A stretch of DNA of 64,000 nt from Paramacrobiotus metropolitanus (taxonomy: Eukaryota > Tardigrada > Eutardigrada > Parachela > Macrobiotidae). The notes under the pieces are model-generated. The model was not told the origin of the DNA and made no database searches. It was given only the letters and a program-made list of their open reading frames with translations. Each line of letters opens with the position of its first letter. The stretch's first letter is position 1. Of this stretch, positions 12,370 to 25,300 are shown piece after piece. The stretch lies in NCBI RefSeq assembly GCF_019649055.1, contig NW_026570284.1:791883-855882 (forward strand), given 5' to 3'. A program made the translations under genes and the position numbers.

Positions 12370-15119
12370 AGTGCTTCTGGAATGATTACTATGTAAACTA
12401 CCTGCAAAAAAGGATGATAATACGTTACAGTACAGTCGGATTTCACAGAGGCTATTGTATGATTTATGCCAAGATACATCCATGTTGCAGATGATTTACA
12501 GCTGAAACAGTTTTAATGAAAATACAACAATCAGTGCTCTCCTCATACATTACTTGAAAGGTTAAAGTGGACATCTATAGCGTGTTTTTACCACCGGAAC
12601 GTCAGTCTCATCATGTGCGATGGCTTTTCAATCCCAGTAATTTCTCTCATGTTTTGCCCATCATTAACGTGCAGGTTGAATGGAGATTTCAACACAACAT
12701 ATTCATCCGCAACGTAAAAATAAAATACAACTGCTAATTATTGTGGGAAAGATCTGCAGGGGCAAGAAATGAAAAAAATGAGAAAATATTAATTTTTGTA
12801 ATGCAAAATTACTTATTATTAGCCTTGCAAGCGCAGAATTGGCAGTAGTACTTAATAAAAGCTAAAATTGCAAACTACAGAAAGAACTGCATAAATAAGG
12901 AAGACAAACTGTTTACCGCAAGATCTCAAGCACAGGAAACAGAATCCCGTCACACAGATTAGCAACTCTCTGGATCATCAAATTTTTCGGAAGAACTACT
13001 TTACGCATCATGCAAAAGGGCGAGAGAACTAACCTTCACGTGCTTGCTGTGCAGAGCGATAACATACGCATGCTAGCTGTCACTTCCGCATGCGAATCCA
13101 GATGGTCAGAAGGACATTCACTTATTCCACTGGATAATATATCAAAATAAACAAATCCTTCTCCGCGACGCTGGGAATATTAGGGCAGCACGCGAATAAG
13201 TAAATCCGTAATCAATGAGAAAGAAGGCAGTTCTCGAAATGGCGACTTTTTTCTTTTTGACAGCAGTACAGCATTCAAATGCCAAAACTAAAACGGCCGA
13301 ACATAACCGATCATGGATCCCGTGCTGTTGCACACATTATGCACCTGCAGCATCTGCATCGGCCCGCATTGTGCTAGGATTTCATCAATACTACCCTCAC
13401 TTGATTCTGATTGCAAAATTAGCACTCCTGGTTGCAAAATTAACACTCTTGAGGAAGAAGGTGTTTTAAAACTGCCAAGCGGGGACTGTATGTGCTATTG
13501 TCGGTGTGACGGTCAATGAATGAGCTAAGTGTGGGCCTGTGGCCACTACCAACTCTATACGTACAGAGTACGTACGACTGCGCACTTTTGTAGTAAGTAC
13601 AGTCCATACAACGTGAATTTTATTGACGCTGTTTTACCTGGATAGAAGGGAAGGTTCAATGCACCGGCGGCTGGCCCGTCGCACTGGCAAGTTTCCGGTT
13701 TACAACGTCCATTTGTTCGGGAGATGAAGCATCGGGGTACCGAAGATACATTTATATTATTTGTTTTTTCAACACCGAAATGTAGAAACAAAATTAATGA
13801 AAGTTTTTTTCACTCTTTAAACTTTTCATAGGTTGCATAATTCAGTACGTGCACGCTAACAGAAATCATTTACAATATATAGACAAGAACAGGTACAGTG
13901 CGCTCGCCTATTTTCACTGTCTTTCCGGTAAGCAAACCCGTTTAACAAATGCAGCCGCATTTAAACGTTTCCCTCAGGGCTGGCCTGTATTCCTGTGAAA
14001 TTCAATTTTCTGTCAAGCTTTATTTTTGTTTCAAAACAAAATCTATCTGAAAATTGTAAATAAAGGAAATTCAAAGACTTCCGGCGCTTGAAACATTCAC
14101 AACCGCCCGGTGGTGTAGCGCAATTCAGTTTTTCATCTTGCAAATTTCTGAATATTCCCGTACTTTTCCTTTTTGATTTTTCTCAACGAAAAGTGTTTTC
14201 TTTTGTCTTTCTTCGTTAAAAAATTAAGAACAAGAGGTTGCGAATAATTTTTGTTAAATATGTATCGATTAGAACTCGACCGGCGCGAAACCACTCTATC
14301 TGCCTTAACGGCCTATAGAAAAAAGCAAGGAACGTGACGTACGGCCAGTGTTAACCTTCGATAACTCGCTACAAAAATTTTCTGACATGTATATGATCAT
14401 GTGACTTACCTACTTAGTTGTAATTGGGCGTTTTTTAATATGCTGCGATATGAGGAATGAGCATGCGAATCGGGGATGATCGGGTAACTGATCCGATAGA
14501 AAATTAATTTAAGTAGTCTTGCTGTTTTGGACTGTACTGGTATTGTTCATGGACGTCGCCCAGGCAAATTACCATGGATTACCTCGTATTTTATTACCGA
14601 TGTTGTGCTACTATAAAGAAGAATCAATCTATGGTATGGAACATTCAGTTTATGGCTGTAAACTTATCAAGTCTCAAAAGCGTTAAAAATCAAGTGAGCA
14701 GCCAGATTCGGATGATACAACAATAATTTTGATATTGTCCGCACACAGAAAGGTTGACCTTTGATAATGCTCATATACTGTAATTATAGCAAAATGTTTC
14801 ACAGTTCATATGTATATAATGTTATAACGTAGTAACTGAGCGCTCCCTTAACAGGCTGCGATAGAAATGCGAAGGATTGACCAATACCATGCATCCGGAT
14901 GTGATCGCAGGCACTGCTAACAGAGAAAACAGCTCTATGTGATACTATGTAGTATATTTCTATTGTTATAAATCTTGTTTTTTGATACCCAGTCCGTACT
15001 TTTATGACGATAGAAGTATGATTTAATGCGTTGTAAAAAAACAAGTTTCAAGAGTGCTGTTTGCAATTTATAAACAAATGGCAGAAAAACATACAAAGTA
15101 TACCAGCACAATATACTGA

Positions 15120-15250
15120 CCCGAGTAAAACAACTTGCAGGAAAAACGTTAGTTTAACGTGTAACTATTGTTAGGTGAACGGAGGTGTGTAAATTTTAGC
15201 CGTCTACTAACGTTCAGCTAACGTTTTTTTTGCAAGTTGTTTTACTCGGG
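15120..15250. mobile_element. MITE-like inverted-repeat element, about 131 bp
   Basis: CCGAGTAAAACAACTTGCA at 15121-15139 is matched by its exact reverse complement at 15231-15249. The match continues imperfectly inward (AAAAACGTTAG on the left, CTAACGTTTTTT on the right), giving arms of about 30 bp around a short core. No coding capacity and no clear target-site duplication. A small non-autonomous transposon is the likely origin; a hairpin without mobility is also possible. Confidence 0.6.
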
Positions 15251-15256
15251 GGATCT

Positions 15257-15290
15257 TGTCGCTTGCATACATAAATGCATGCAAGCGACA
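15257..15290. repeat. Perfect 12-bp stem-loop
   Basis: TGTCGCTTGCAT at 15257-15268 pairs with ATGCAAGCGACA at 15279-15290 across a 10-nt loop. It lies 7 bp beyond the inverted-repeat element and may be the relic of another tiny element. Confidence 0.6.
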
Positions 15291-16008
15291 CCTACAGTAA
15301 ATTTACATTTTAGCGCGAGTCATAATACCGTCATTCCCGCATCTGGCGATGGATCCGATGCTGGGTCAATCTAGAAGCCGATGTGATTCGCGCGCAGGAA
15401 ATAACAGGAGACGCACTGGTTTATGTGTGCTGTGTACGATGCACTGGTTTATATACATGTGTGGTGACATCTCTTCATCTTTCTGATGTCACTTTCCATC
15501 TATCTCACATTAATCATTCCTGTGACCTTTATGCAACTGCCTTAACCAAAGACAAACGTGGGTAGATACTAGATAACAAGTAGGCGTTGGTTTTTGCTAT
15601 ACGTTTTAAGGGTTTTAAGGGGATTTTACGCAACACCCTTTTTCTCACGGTGAGTTAAGTACAGCATTCTGTGCTCTGTGCCAATCTGTGGTAACGATTA
15701 ATTCATATTCTACGTTATGCGAATGCTTAAGCTTCCAGCTTCGTCCTTCATATTTCGTAACCAACAAACGCTCGACATTTCTTAACGGTACAATTACAGA
15801 AACAAGAATTAACAAAAGACAATAAGAATAAAACAAAAAAAAATATTGCCACTCTAACAAACAATTACCATAATCAGCTAATATATATCCCATTATCAGC
15901 AATAATAACAAAAAACGGAACTCTTCGACGAAGAATGCATTATAAATAAGTCAGCCGCTGCAAAAGATACTAAAATTCTATAATCTTGTTGCTTCGTTGA
16001 CATGGGCC

Positions 16009-18252
16009 TTAGTCTGCCAAGTATTTGTCCAACATGTGCAGAGATAATGGACTTAGCAGCGACACATCCATTTCCTTCAGGTCAACGCCATTCCAACACT
16101 GTGGCTGTCCGTCAAAGCGAACACTGCTGAACCTGGATCAAGAGGATATCGCCGCATTATAACCGAATTTAAATTGTTTTTGTATATACACTCACAGAGT
16201 GAGAAACTCGCGAATGCCAGTCCATTCGTCGGGGTACAACGTCTGCACCCAGCGCCAGTGCATCCTCTTGACCCTTGCGTACACGTCACAGCCAACGGCC
16301 GGACAGTTATCGTTGACTGCGGCTATGAAGCGTCGACACTGTTCCGCTGGCGTCTCCGTGCAACTGAAGCGCAGAAAAGGAATGAGCACGTTCAAGTGCG
16401 CTGCTGGCATCTTCCGCCGCTCGCTTTCGCCTCCGGATTCTAGCCATACCGTGCTGCCAGCTTCATAATGGAACAGAGCGCGCATTAGAGCATCAAAGCA
16501 TGACTGAATGGACGCGGTGAAGTTAACGAGCAGCAGTTCCTTACACATGGACAACAACCACGACAGCTGTTCGCATTCATAGTGTCCCGTCTGGGCATTC
16601 CTGGTGATGTCCAGAAAAACCTGTCCTTCGTGCTCCGCGACATCTGCATAGTCCTTTAGGACAATAACTGGCAGGCGAAAGGTCTTTATTTGCAGCAACT
16701 GCGCACTATTCCATACAGTCTGTCGGAAGTTAATTTTGTAATGCAGATGACGCTTTCCGTCGTTAGTGAACGTCATGCTGCGAGTATGCTGCGAAGGGTA
16801 AGTGTTCAGCAGCGCGATCAACTTGTGTGCGAACCGGGCAGATTCGTCTGCGTTGAAAAATCCTCTAAAGCAAAGGGGATAGACATCGAAGACGATGTGC
16901 TGATCCGCTATGGGTTCCAGCAAGAGATCCTTCCACAGCGCGCAGACTCTGCAAAGACAAAATTAAGTAATAATACACGTCAACGGTATTTTTAGATAGA
17001 GGAACAGACCAATTATGATGGTCTATTTCTTGTAATTAAGATATTTTTGTTGTAATTAAGTTTGTTCTCATTATAAACTTGATGAGTGTAACTGTCTAGT
17101 TGCGCTAATAAACAAAAATAATGGTCTAACCGGTTTATCCTCAAGTAGCGAGTAATGATATCCAGGTCATACAGAATACAGGCCAAAACCACATGTGGCA
17201 GATCCGTGATATTGGTCTCTTCCACACCTGCAAAAGTAAGTACCGCTTCTGTAAGTACTGCCATAGGTGCTGCTCGGAAGACACTTCAGCCGTTCCGACA
17301 GGAAATAAAAAGCCAAACTGTCTTCGACTACTAACTAGAATTTTATTAATATAATAATGTGTTTAACAGTTACTGTTTCACTTACCCAGCTGGGTTGCGC
17401 CGGTTCCACAATTCCGGGTGATATTTCTGCCGGCATTGCGAAATTGTTGCTTATCGAGGTACGTCTGGCAAGCTTCCGTTAGGGACCCTTCATTCCAAAG
17501 CAAACTACGCCCTGCGACGTCGCCGTGCATTTCAGCGCAGATGAAGGTCACCGTGTCCGTCCCCACGCGCGCAAACACCCGGCAGCCCACATTCAGTTCA
17601 TACGCCACATGGTGCACAAAACACTGGAACCGCATACTACTCACGTTATCACGCCGTGCAAACTGACAACTGGCATTGCACACATGGTCAGTACTGCCCA
17701 AAATTAAGCGCATGTGCACAACAAATACGTGGGCAGGAAGTCCACTTCACGCAGCAAATGTGCCTGATCGAAGCCGATAACATGTTTACGGTACACGAGT
17801 CCGTCAAGCCGGCCGAAGAAGCTAGGATCTTCGGTCGGCAGTTGTGCGACAAGTTGCGAGCGATGGATGAAGCAGGTACTGGCTGCATGGGTTGGATTAC
17901 TGTGATCATCGAGGCGAACAGCGACGAAGACATCACATATGACCGTAATGACCGTCCCAATGCGTAACACTAGCGGGCCATCCTCGACATCGCGCAATGC
18001 AACCGGCAGGTGTGAACCAGAGCGTAGCTGAGCACTGGACAGGAAACAGTGCGGCCAGAGGTGCCGGGAGTGAATCCAGTGGGCGGTTATGGTGCTGGCG
18101 TCGAAATCAACGTAGAAGTGGTCGCCGTCCATATCCTGGACGTAACCCAGCCACCACTGGCCGCTGTCCCGCTGCACCAGCACGGTGTTCCCGTAGCTCA
18201 CGTCCCGACGACCCGAGTACATTTGGCGCAGGTACAAAACTGTTGCGGCCAT
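16009..18252 (-). CDS. Family B copy 2 (B2): unrecognised multi-exon protein
   Basis: I do not recognise this family. Exons in transcript order are 18252 to about 17729, 17693-17388, 17227-17131, 16948-16196 and 16132-16009 (stop at 16009). The later junctions are GT-AG and in phase, for example CG|A into RVCALWKDL. The N-terminus has NTVLVQRDSGQWWLGYVQ, DGDHFYVDFDAST and WIHSRHLWPH. This Trp- and Asp-rich pattern of short strands suggests an SH3/tudor-like barrel, by inference only. Later parts contain DTVTFICAEMHGDVAGRSL, DLPHVVLACILYDLDIITRY and VLIPFLRFSCTETPAEQC. I see no membrane span or signal peptide. Exons 1 and 2 join in frame only if a 35-nt intron (GTATTTG...TTGGGCAG) is removed; without it the frame stops. 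Closest relative in the window is B1. Probably functional, role unknown. Confidence 0.6.
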
Positions 18253-18763
18253 CGTGCTCAGAATTTAGCAGCCGCTAAGAACTCGTTACGATCAGTCATA
18301 TATATACACAGATCAACTGAGAAACCGCTAATTCAAGATAGCGAATTAAAGCCAACTTAATTTCCTCGGAGGAGAACGTTAACGCTTTATGTGAGTTTTG
18401 AATCCAATAGACAGCAGCTGGAATGATTATTTTATTTTTACCCACCATTGTCACTAGTGGTGTCCCAGTTTCAACGTCAAAGGAACTAGCGACGAGCGGG
18501 TGCGTAGTGCAGTTCTGGCCTGTTTGCCAGTGCCATGCGTGCCCTTGTTCAGAATCAATTTAACCTGTTTTATTTTGGCCACGCTTTTGAAACTGTAATT
18601 TTCTACGAAATGTCCTTCTGTCATTGTTGTCTCAGGTCACGGAGAGGCATCGTTATGCGAAAGAATAAACGTTGATACAACTGCTCCTTGAACGTACACG
18701 TAACGCGATAGCCGGACAATGGAAGAGAATTGTGAGTCGCTGATTGCATTTCGCCTAGATAGT

Positions 18764-18769
18764 TTTATT
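18764..18769 (-). terminator. Polyadenylation signal of family A copy 2
   Basis: TTTATT on the plus strand (AATAAA in the transcript) lies about 257 bp beyond the A2 stop, in a 3' flank shared with A1. Confidence 0.5.
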
Positions 18770-19024
18770 TAATGCTATACCCAAAGCTATACCACTGCAA
18801 CTTGAATATTACTATCCATACAGGAGAGTAAAGACGTAATACCAGAATGCAAGAATAAGTATAGAACGGGTGAATAGACCGAGGGGGTAGGCACGGATTG
18901 AAATGTGTCAAAAAGAAAATTTATCCACGAATCTACAAAGCCGAAGGTACAGTGAATGTACAATTATGGAAATCCGACATGTATACGGATGCAGGGAGCT
19001 GCCAGAATACGACACACATAAGTA

Positions 19025-22000
19025 TTACATAACACTGCAATCTTTATCGCTCTTGGGCGTTTCCCGGCCTAAGCTGTCCCGGGGGAGATTATCACTGGGA
19101 TCCCTGTCGCGATTGACATCCTCGGCGCGATTACTCTGACTACTGCGCCGGCGCGGCGACCGCGGTGACGGATCGGCCGAGGCGCTGCGGCCGTTGGTGC
19201 GCACCTCGGGATTGAGCATCTGGGAGGTGCTCGTGGCTGCCAGGGGTGGCCAACTGGGGACGCCGGTGGAGCTGCGCGCCTCCAGCGGCTGCTTATTACG
19301 CACGGAGCTTCCGCGGCGATCGCGCAACCGCCCCGGAGACGGCAGTTCCTGCGACGATTCCACATAGTCTCCTTCATAGTACACCCGCACCGACTGGATC
19401 CAGAATTTATCCTGATGGCCCTGATCGTACAGATACGGGCTCTCGGCGGTGATGATGATCTCGTCGCCGACGTACGAGCTGTAGCCGTGCGTCTCGATGC
19501 CGATGATGGGCGGGTGATCGGCGGAGATCCATTCCTGGACTTTGCCGACCAGATCCTGGAGGTTGTTGAATTTCGGCTGGCGTTTCCCGTGGTGGGTCGT
19601 GTCACCGGTGCCCTGGGGGGTGGGGACGAACATTTTGAGGAACACCCGCGGGAAGGTCGGCATCTCTGCGGGGACTAGGTGGGTCTGGCGGGCGTAGATC
19701 AGACGGATGAAGCGCAGTTCATACAGGAAACGCTCCCCATCGCCCGATGACATGTAGAAGGTGGTTTGTGTGTCTATGTTTTTGTTGTCCTTAACGTGCA
19801 GGACCACTGTCTGGATGTTCACGATACGCAGGCCTGGATGGTCGTCCTCTTGGTATCTGTAATGACAATTTCGAAAGGCCATCAGGATAGTTCCTTAACG
19901 AAATAGAACAACCCCACTTCAACGAACGTGTACATCTGTAACGATATTTTTTAAAAGGTCATCGGCCGTGATAATTTCTTAACGAAATGATTATGTCCTT
20001 CATTGCGTGCTACCTATATTTGTAACGATTTTTCAAAGGCCATCAGTATAATTTCGTACCGAAACAAATATGTACTAGCAAAGTGTACTAACCTTATGAA
20101 CCAATCACCGGCTCGGGTCACAACTGATGACAGCGGCTCAATGTGCTGCCGGGATGTTACTTGCTGCCGCATTATTTGTGGAACAAAGTCGGCAATGCCT
20201 GCAAAAACACGGAATTACTGAAATTATTTCGTTGAGATATCAGCTAGTGAAATCGGTTATCAGTTTAATTTCTGTCAGCGCTAATTGCAACATATATCTG
20301 AACTCGAGAATTTAAAAAGGGTTCCTCGCAGCATGAACAAAACTTACAAGGTAAGGTACATGCAGAATCGAGGCTGCCATAATTACATTATCATAAAGTG
20401 TCACTTAAGAGACTTGATAAAGGGAAGCATATTAATGCTGCAAAGTCTTGTTCATATAAAGACTTTCTCCAAAAATTTTACAGTTTTTGGACAATGCTGC
20501 ACCTCTATAAAAGCATTTACATATTTTCTATTAACGGGGAAATCACGAAAAACGAAAATTTCCGGTTTGTCGTTAGAAAAAGTTCGATATCCGGCGCATT
20601 TTGTTATCGACCGTTCTAATACAAATTTATTATTACGGCTTATTCTGTCGTTTATAAGCTAGGCAAAGCGTAGATACAACATCGAGAATTGTGTTGACAG
20701 AAACTGTCTTGCGTCGGTAAGTGAAGCGATTAAGTGTTTCCGTCTGCAGTGTGCCGCTAATTTGTTGACCCACCAACTTCCTCCATACATTCCACCTTCA
20801 TCCCGGGAATCTCTTCTCCAAAATCCAAATAAAACACTCGTAGAAAATACAGGCGAATTTTCTGCTTTTGGCCATGAAGGGAGAAGCAAGTGCGGTTGGA
20901 ATCGACGGCTTCTGCAAAGAAACACTATCCTACAATGCCGGTCTCAAGCGATATTGCCACATAAAAAAGGGAAAAACCACAGCGCTTTCCGTTTATAAAG
21001 GAGCGGCATAGAATCATAATCTGGTACGCACCATTTGAATGGAATCTTAGTGTGAGTGTTTGCACAGCCAGGACATCGCCATTGATGGGACTGTTGCGGA
21101 GTTTATCATTGAGTGCCTCCACCAGTACACCCAGCCGGGTGTATTCAATACTGACAATACCGGCATGAGTGCATTCCGGGACCACATCAAAGTAGCGCAG
21201 GTAGCCGGGTTTCGTCTGACGATTACGACTCAGCGCCGGTATTAACCACATTCTAAGGCCACGCACGAATTCCGTCCAATCTTTCATGGTTTCAAAGTAG
21301 GAAGCTGTGCAAAAAGCAATAAACGGTCAGTTTCTGGCATTTTAATAACAAAGTGCGGTGACAAAGTCACAGGGTTTGATAGTGTAATGGAGCATGCGTT
21401 CTAAGAACCGGAAACTACCCTTTCAATTAAGGCGTTGGCTAGCAAAGGTCATGTCATATAAATAAATTTTAATTACAACGGAGATATGTGTTATTGCCGG
21501 CAATGTATTTCGCTGTCGCTTTCTTGAGAACAAAATAATATTTTAATTCAGCGCTATTTGAAAATTCATAGTAAAAAGTGCGTATCTAAATATTTTTTAA
21601 TCACAGCCGAGAAGTGTGGATGTTGTTGCCGGCAAAGTGTTTCGCTGCCGCTTTTGCCAATTAAGTGTAGAATAACATTTTAGTTCTGCGTTATTTTAAA
21701 ATTCGAAGTACAAAATCCGTATTGAAATAAATTTTGACTGCAGTTTAGATAAAATATTATGGTCAATTTCCTCCTGTGTCACTTTGCTGCCCCTTTGCTG
21801 ATGAAACAATGATATTTTAATCAACCGTTATTTACAAATTCAAAGTCAAGCGCACATGCTTGAAAAATCTTTTTACATAAAACGACATATAATATATAAC
21901 ACATTTCATACTCCTATGTGTGAGATATAATCTAAAATTGTACAACTGTACAACTCTAAGCGATTTATTTTCCAACTGTCACGTTTTACTCTGTGTATTC

Positions 22001-22355
22001 TACCTTTATTTGGATCCACGGTTTTTGTATTATGCAACGCCAAAATCTCAACGCATTCCACATTAAGAATCTCGAATTCCCTATGTGACGACAGCCATTC
22101 ATTGGCGCGTGCCACCAGTATCCCGAATTCCTCATACGTCGGACTACTAAACGAGCTGCCTTCCTCCAGCATGCGCGGAAAGAAATCGCGATAGGTCAGA
22201 CTGCTAACAGCGAATTCTGGCGAGAAATTGACATCCTCGTTGGTTGGTATCGGTGTGGCACTGTTCTTCCGCTCTCGAGGTGAATTGGAGCCACTCGGGC
22301 TGGCAGTGGACAGCCGGTGAACCGTCAGCCGGTTCTGTGTAAACGGATCCTCCAT
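19025..22355 (-). CDS. Family A copy 2 (A2): unrecognised protein with CaaX-like end
   Basis: Not a family I can name. Exons supported: 22355-21990 (ATG at 22355; Ser/Pro-rich, then SPTYEEFGILVARANEWL), about 21304-21032 (FETMKDWTEFVRGLRMWLIP, YFDVVPECTHAG), 20911-20774 (AVDSNRTCFSLHGQKQKIRL) and 19856-19025 (TTFYMSSGDGERFLYELRF, HGYSSYVGDEIIITAE, FWIQSVRVYYEGD). The last exon runs into a hydrophilic tail rich in Arg, Ser and Pro (PRSPRRRSSQSN) that ends in CSVM. A cysteine fourth from the end with small/aliphatic residues and Met fits a farnesylation box, so membrane attachment is plausible but unproven. The 21990/21304 and 20774/19856 junctions do not join in phase as drawn, so one small exon or boundary is missing or a frame is damaged. 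A1 is its broken copy. Confidence 0.6.
19860..20065. repeat. Degenerate tandem repeat in family A intron (3 units, 60-70 bp)
   Basis: Three loose repeats of a unit of the form TAACGATTTTTCAAAGG, CCATCAGTATAATTTC, GTAACGAAA lie in the last intron of A2. The same pattern occurs at 6120-6340 in A1, so it predates the duplication. Confidence 0.55.
21465..21860. repeat. Tandem repeat, 3 degenerate units of about 135 bp, in A2 intron 1
   Basis: Each unit follows the order TTTTAAT-rich start, GCCGGCAA or equivalent, TTTCGCTGTCGCTTT-like, ATATTTTAATTCAGCG-like, then AAAATTCAAAGT-like. The corresponding A1 intron (about 7650-7810) lacks it, so it arose in A2 or was lost from A1. Confidence 0.5.
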
Positions 22356-25300
22356 TTCCTTCCAATTACGCCGATATTGCTCTCAACCTTTGTGATCGAT
22401 GTGATTTCCTTAGTTAAAACCTTTTAAACGCCCACCTAGAAATCCAGGGGTAAATCTGTTAACACGGTATAAATTCTCCTTAAGACTGCCACTGCAGAGA
22501 ACGTACTGCAATTGTCCTTACTTTCCCATATTAAAGCGTCCTACAATTTTATATACGTATGAATATATATGAGAACAGAAAGGTCACGAAGCAGAATAAA
22601 GAAAAATATCACGTCGTAAATTACATACCACCAGTGTTAATGTTATATGCTGCAAACATTATTACGTACCAAAATATGAAAGAATCAGTTGTCGAAAGCA
22701 GAATTAGGCATCGTAACAGTGCAAAAAAAGCAGAGCATAATGTAAACGATAACCAAATTACTAGAATGAACATGTAGTCAACTACAGTAGCTGTAAGGAA
22801 ATCAGTTGCGTCACTATTATTTCAATATTTAATCCAAAATAATTACAGTGTTCAGCGATATCAGAACCGTTTTTACAGCTCTTTTTAATCGCTTTAATAA
22901 AATGTGATCTCAGCACGCTGCAGGCGTTCACTCCTGATAATAACGCTGGTTGAATAAAGACATTCATCAATCTTCGTTGTAATGATGAACTAAATACTTG
23001 TCATCGCATGCACTGTATTATCATCGCTGGTACTTTATCCTTGTCATCCTTGATTTCTCTGTGATTTAATAAATTGTCAGCGACTTCAGCCTTTTAAATG
23101 AAAAAGGCTTGAACGTGATAAACAGTAAAACTTTCGGGGGAGAAAGATAAAATTCCGGCAAGGTCAAAATTTCCTATAGTAAACACAAACGCCGCGCTCT
23201 AGCTTCGTATACGAGTATAACTCTCGATTCCGCTATACTTCAATTCAATGCTCGCAACATGTTGGGATAAAATGTATTTCTGCACTATTTGGTTTGAATA
23301 TTAACGCTTCGGCCAACATGGGATGCAATTTCCTTTGGCAATACCGGGGCAGTATACAATTTGTCAGTGCCGGCGCTGCCACCGATGCGTCACGTTTAGC
23401 CACAAATTGCTTTTGTAAAGTAATCTATTTGCACTGCAGATTGTATTTAACAACATTTGCGTGAAGCGGAAACGCGTCGGGATCATGCATGCCGCGCCAT
23501 CCCCAGACAAGATAGAGGCAAGGTTCTCAAGATTGGCAAAGGCGCGAGAACCTTGCCCCGCTCGGGACAATTACGGGCTTATAAGCCCACGCACGATACA
23601 CAATTAATTTCCATCATTAATAACTGAATGAAACATCGCGTCGTCTGCTTTGCATGCGCAGCAAGTGGTTACCGTTATTAAATATTCCATCAAATCCAGC
23701 TCTCTGCATATTTCATCACAACATTGATTAAATTATTATACATTGTACATCAACTTACGGTTTTGTTCACTGCTGTATACATATGTCCTATAACAACAGA
23801 TTTCCTTTCTAGCGGCTGTAATGAAAAGGAACAGAAAAACATTACAACTTCCGGTGTGGATCGCATGCGGTGGATGCCGATACCAACGTAAAAAGCATAA
23901 CGATATCTTTTGGAAAATAATTATGACAAAGAACTGCCACATACTGTTCAGTGCTGTGCCTCATTTCCTTTTCACGTCGGGTCGCAGTGTCGATATATGC
24001 AGTGTGAGAAGGAAAGAGATTGAATTATGTCTAACACGCATGGTATTGCAAATTGAAAGAGCTCAACTAACCATATTAATCAAAATCGACAAGGTTTTTC
24101 AGCAAAAAGCACATGTCTCGCCCAATTGAAAAACGTCGCCCGTAAATGCCAGGACAAAAGCGCCCGACACATTTGGTCAAAAAATTCCCCTATCGCCTCA
24201 CATTATTCATGCCGGGGATAATTCGATTTTATTACCAGCTGCCGCAACATGACACGCGGGAACAGCGCATTATCCAGTCCACTGAAAGCCCCGGCGCCAC
24301 CGCTTCTACTTCGTCGAAATGATTATGTTTTACTTATAAATTTATGCAACATTTTTCCGGTGTGAACGAGAATTAGAATAAAGATTTGCCTATCTTTTCC
24401 CTGAAGACGAAAATCTGACACCGCTAATTATTAAATAATTAAAATATTTTCTGATACATTAAATAGTAAATCTACTTCAGAATTTACGAGAAAATGTAAT
24501 CTAATGTTGATTAAAACTTCCATTTTGCAAAATTCGAAAATGATTTTTCCGCGGAAAAGTATCATTTAGCAGATTACGAATTCATAATACTATGTAAAAC
24601 CTGTAAATCGTTTCATGGAGAACGTACGCAATACAAATAATTTATTGATGTGCATGTATAGTTGATCAAATGCAAACGCAATACATTATTCATACCATCA
24701 GCGAAGCGTAAAAAATAAATTACCACATATCGCTTTTCGTCTGTATATAATCAACATCCTGCGCCGGCATCCAACCGTAGAAGTATGTATCTGTATATCG
24801 TTCCGAAAAAGTGCATTTAGCGGCGAATTGTCTGGGACGGCGCACCGACAATGACATTCGATGCGCTCCACAAACATTGTACAATTTACACGAAAATAAA
24901 TCACTTGGGTGTGGTTTAATGCACTAGCGGCGCTCTAGTGCGGCCACGGTACAAATCGATGGCCATCTTCCGTCCTTATACAGTATCACAATAACACCAA
25001 CTGCTCTCCTTCCCCCAACTAATTAAGGTAGCGTTTAGACGGCCTTCAAGTTCAAGTTTCTCCCGGTTTTGTAATCTTCGTCTGCCGTCCGCTTTGCCCG
25101 CAAAACACGACCCGTCTGGTTAGTGGCGGACACTAATGGTGGCTGTTGCAATATTAATGTTCTCCCATATATCTATCAAGCGCACACGAGCGTATGCGCT
25201 CGCGGAGCTGGAAGAGATATTCTCCATCCCATCCATCGTCAGCTTAACGACCTGTTAAGTTCTAATGAAATACAGCCCTCGATCGTAGCCGTTTATATCG

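Larger units (their letters stand above)
12370..16008. other. Gene-poor spacer between B1 and B2
   Basis: About 3.6 kb, AT-rich, with no coding region I can support. It contains a small inverted-repeat element (15120-15250) and a 12-bp-stem hairpin (15257-15290), listed separately. Confidence 0.5.
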
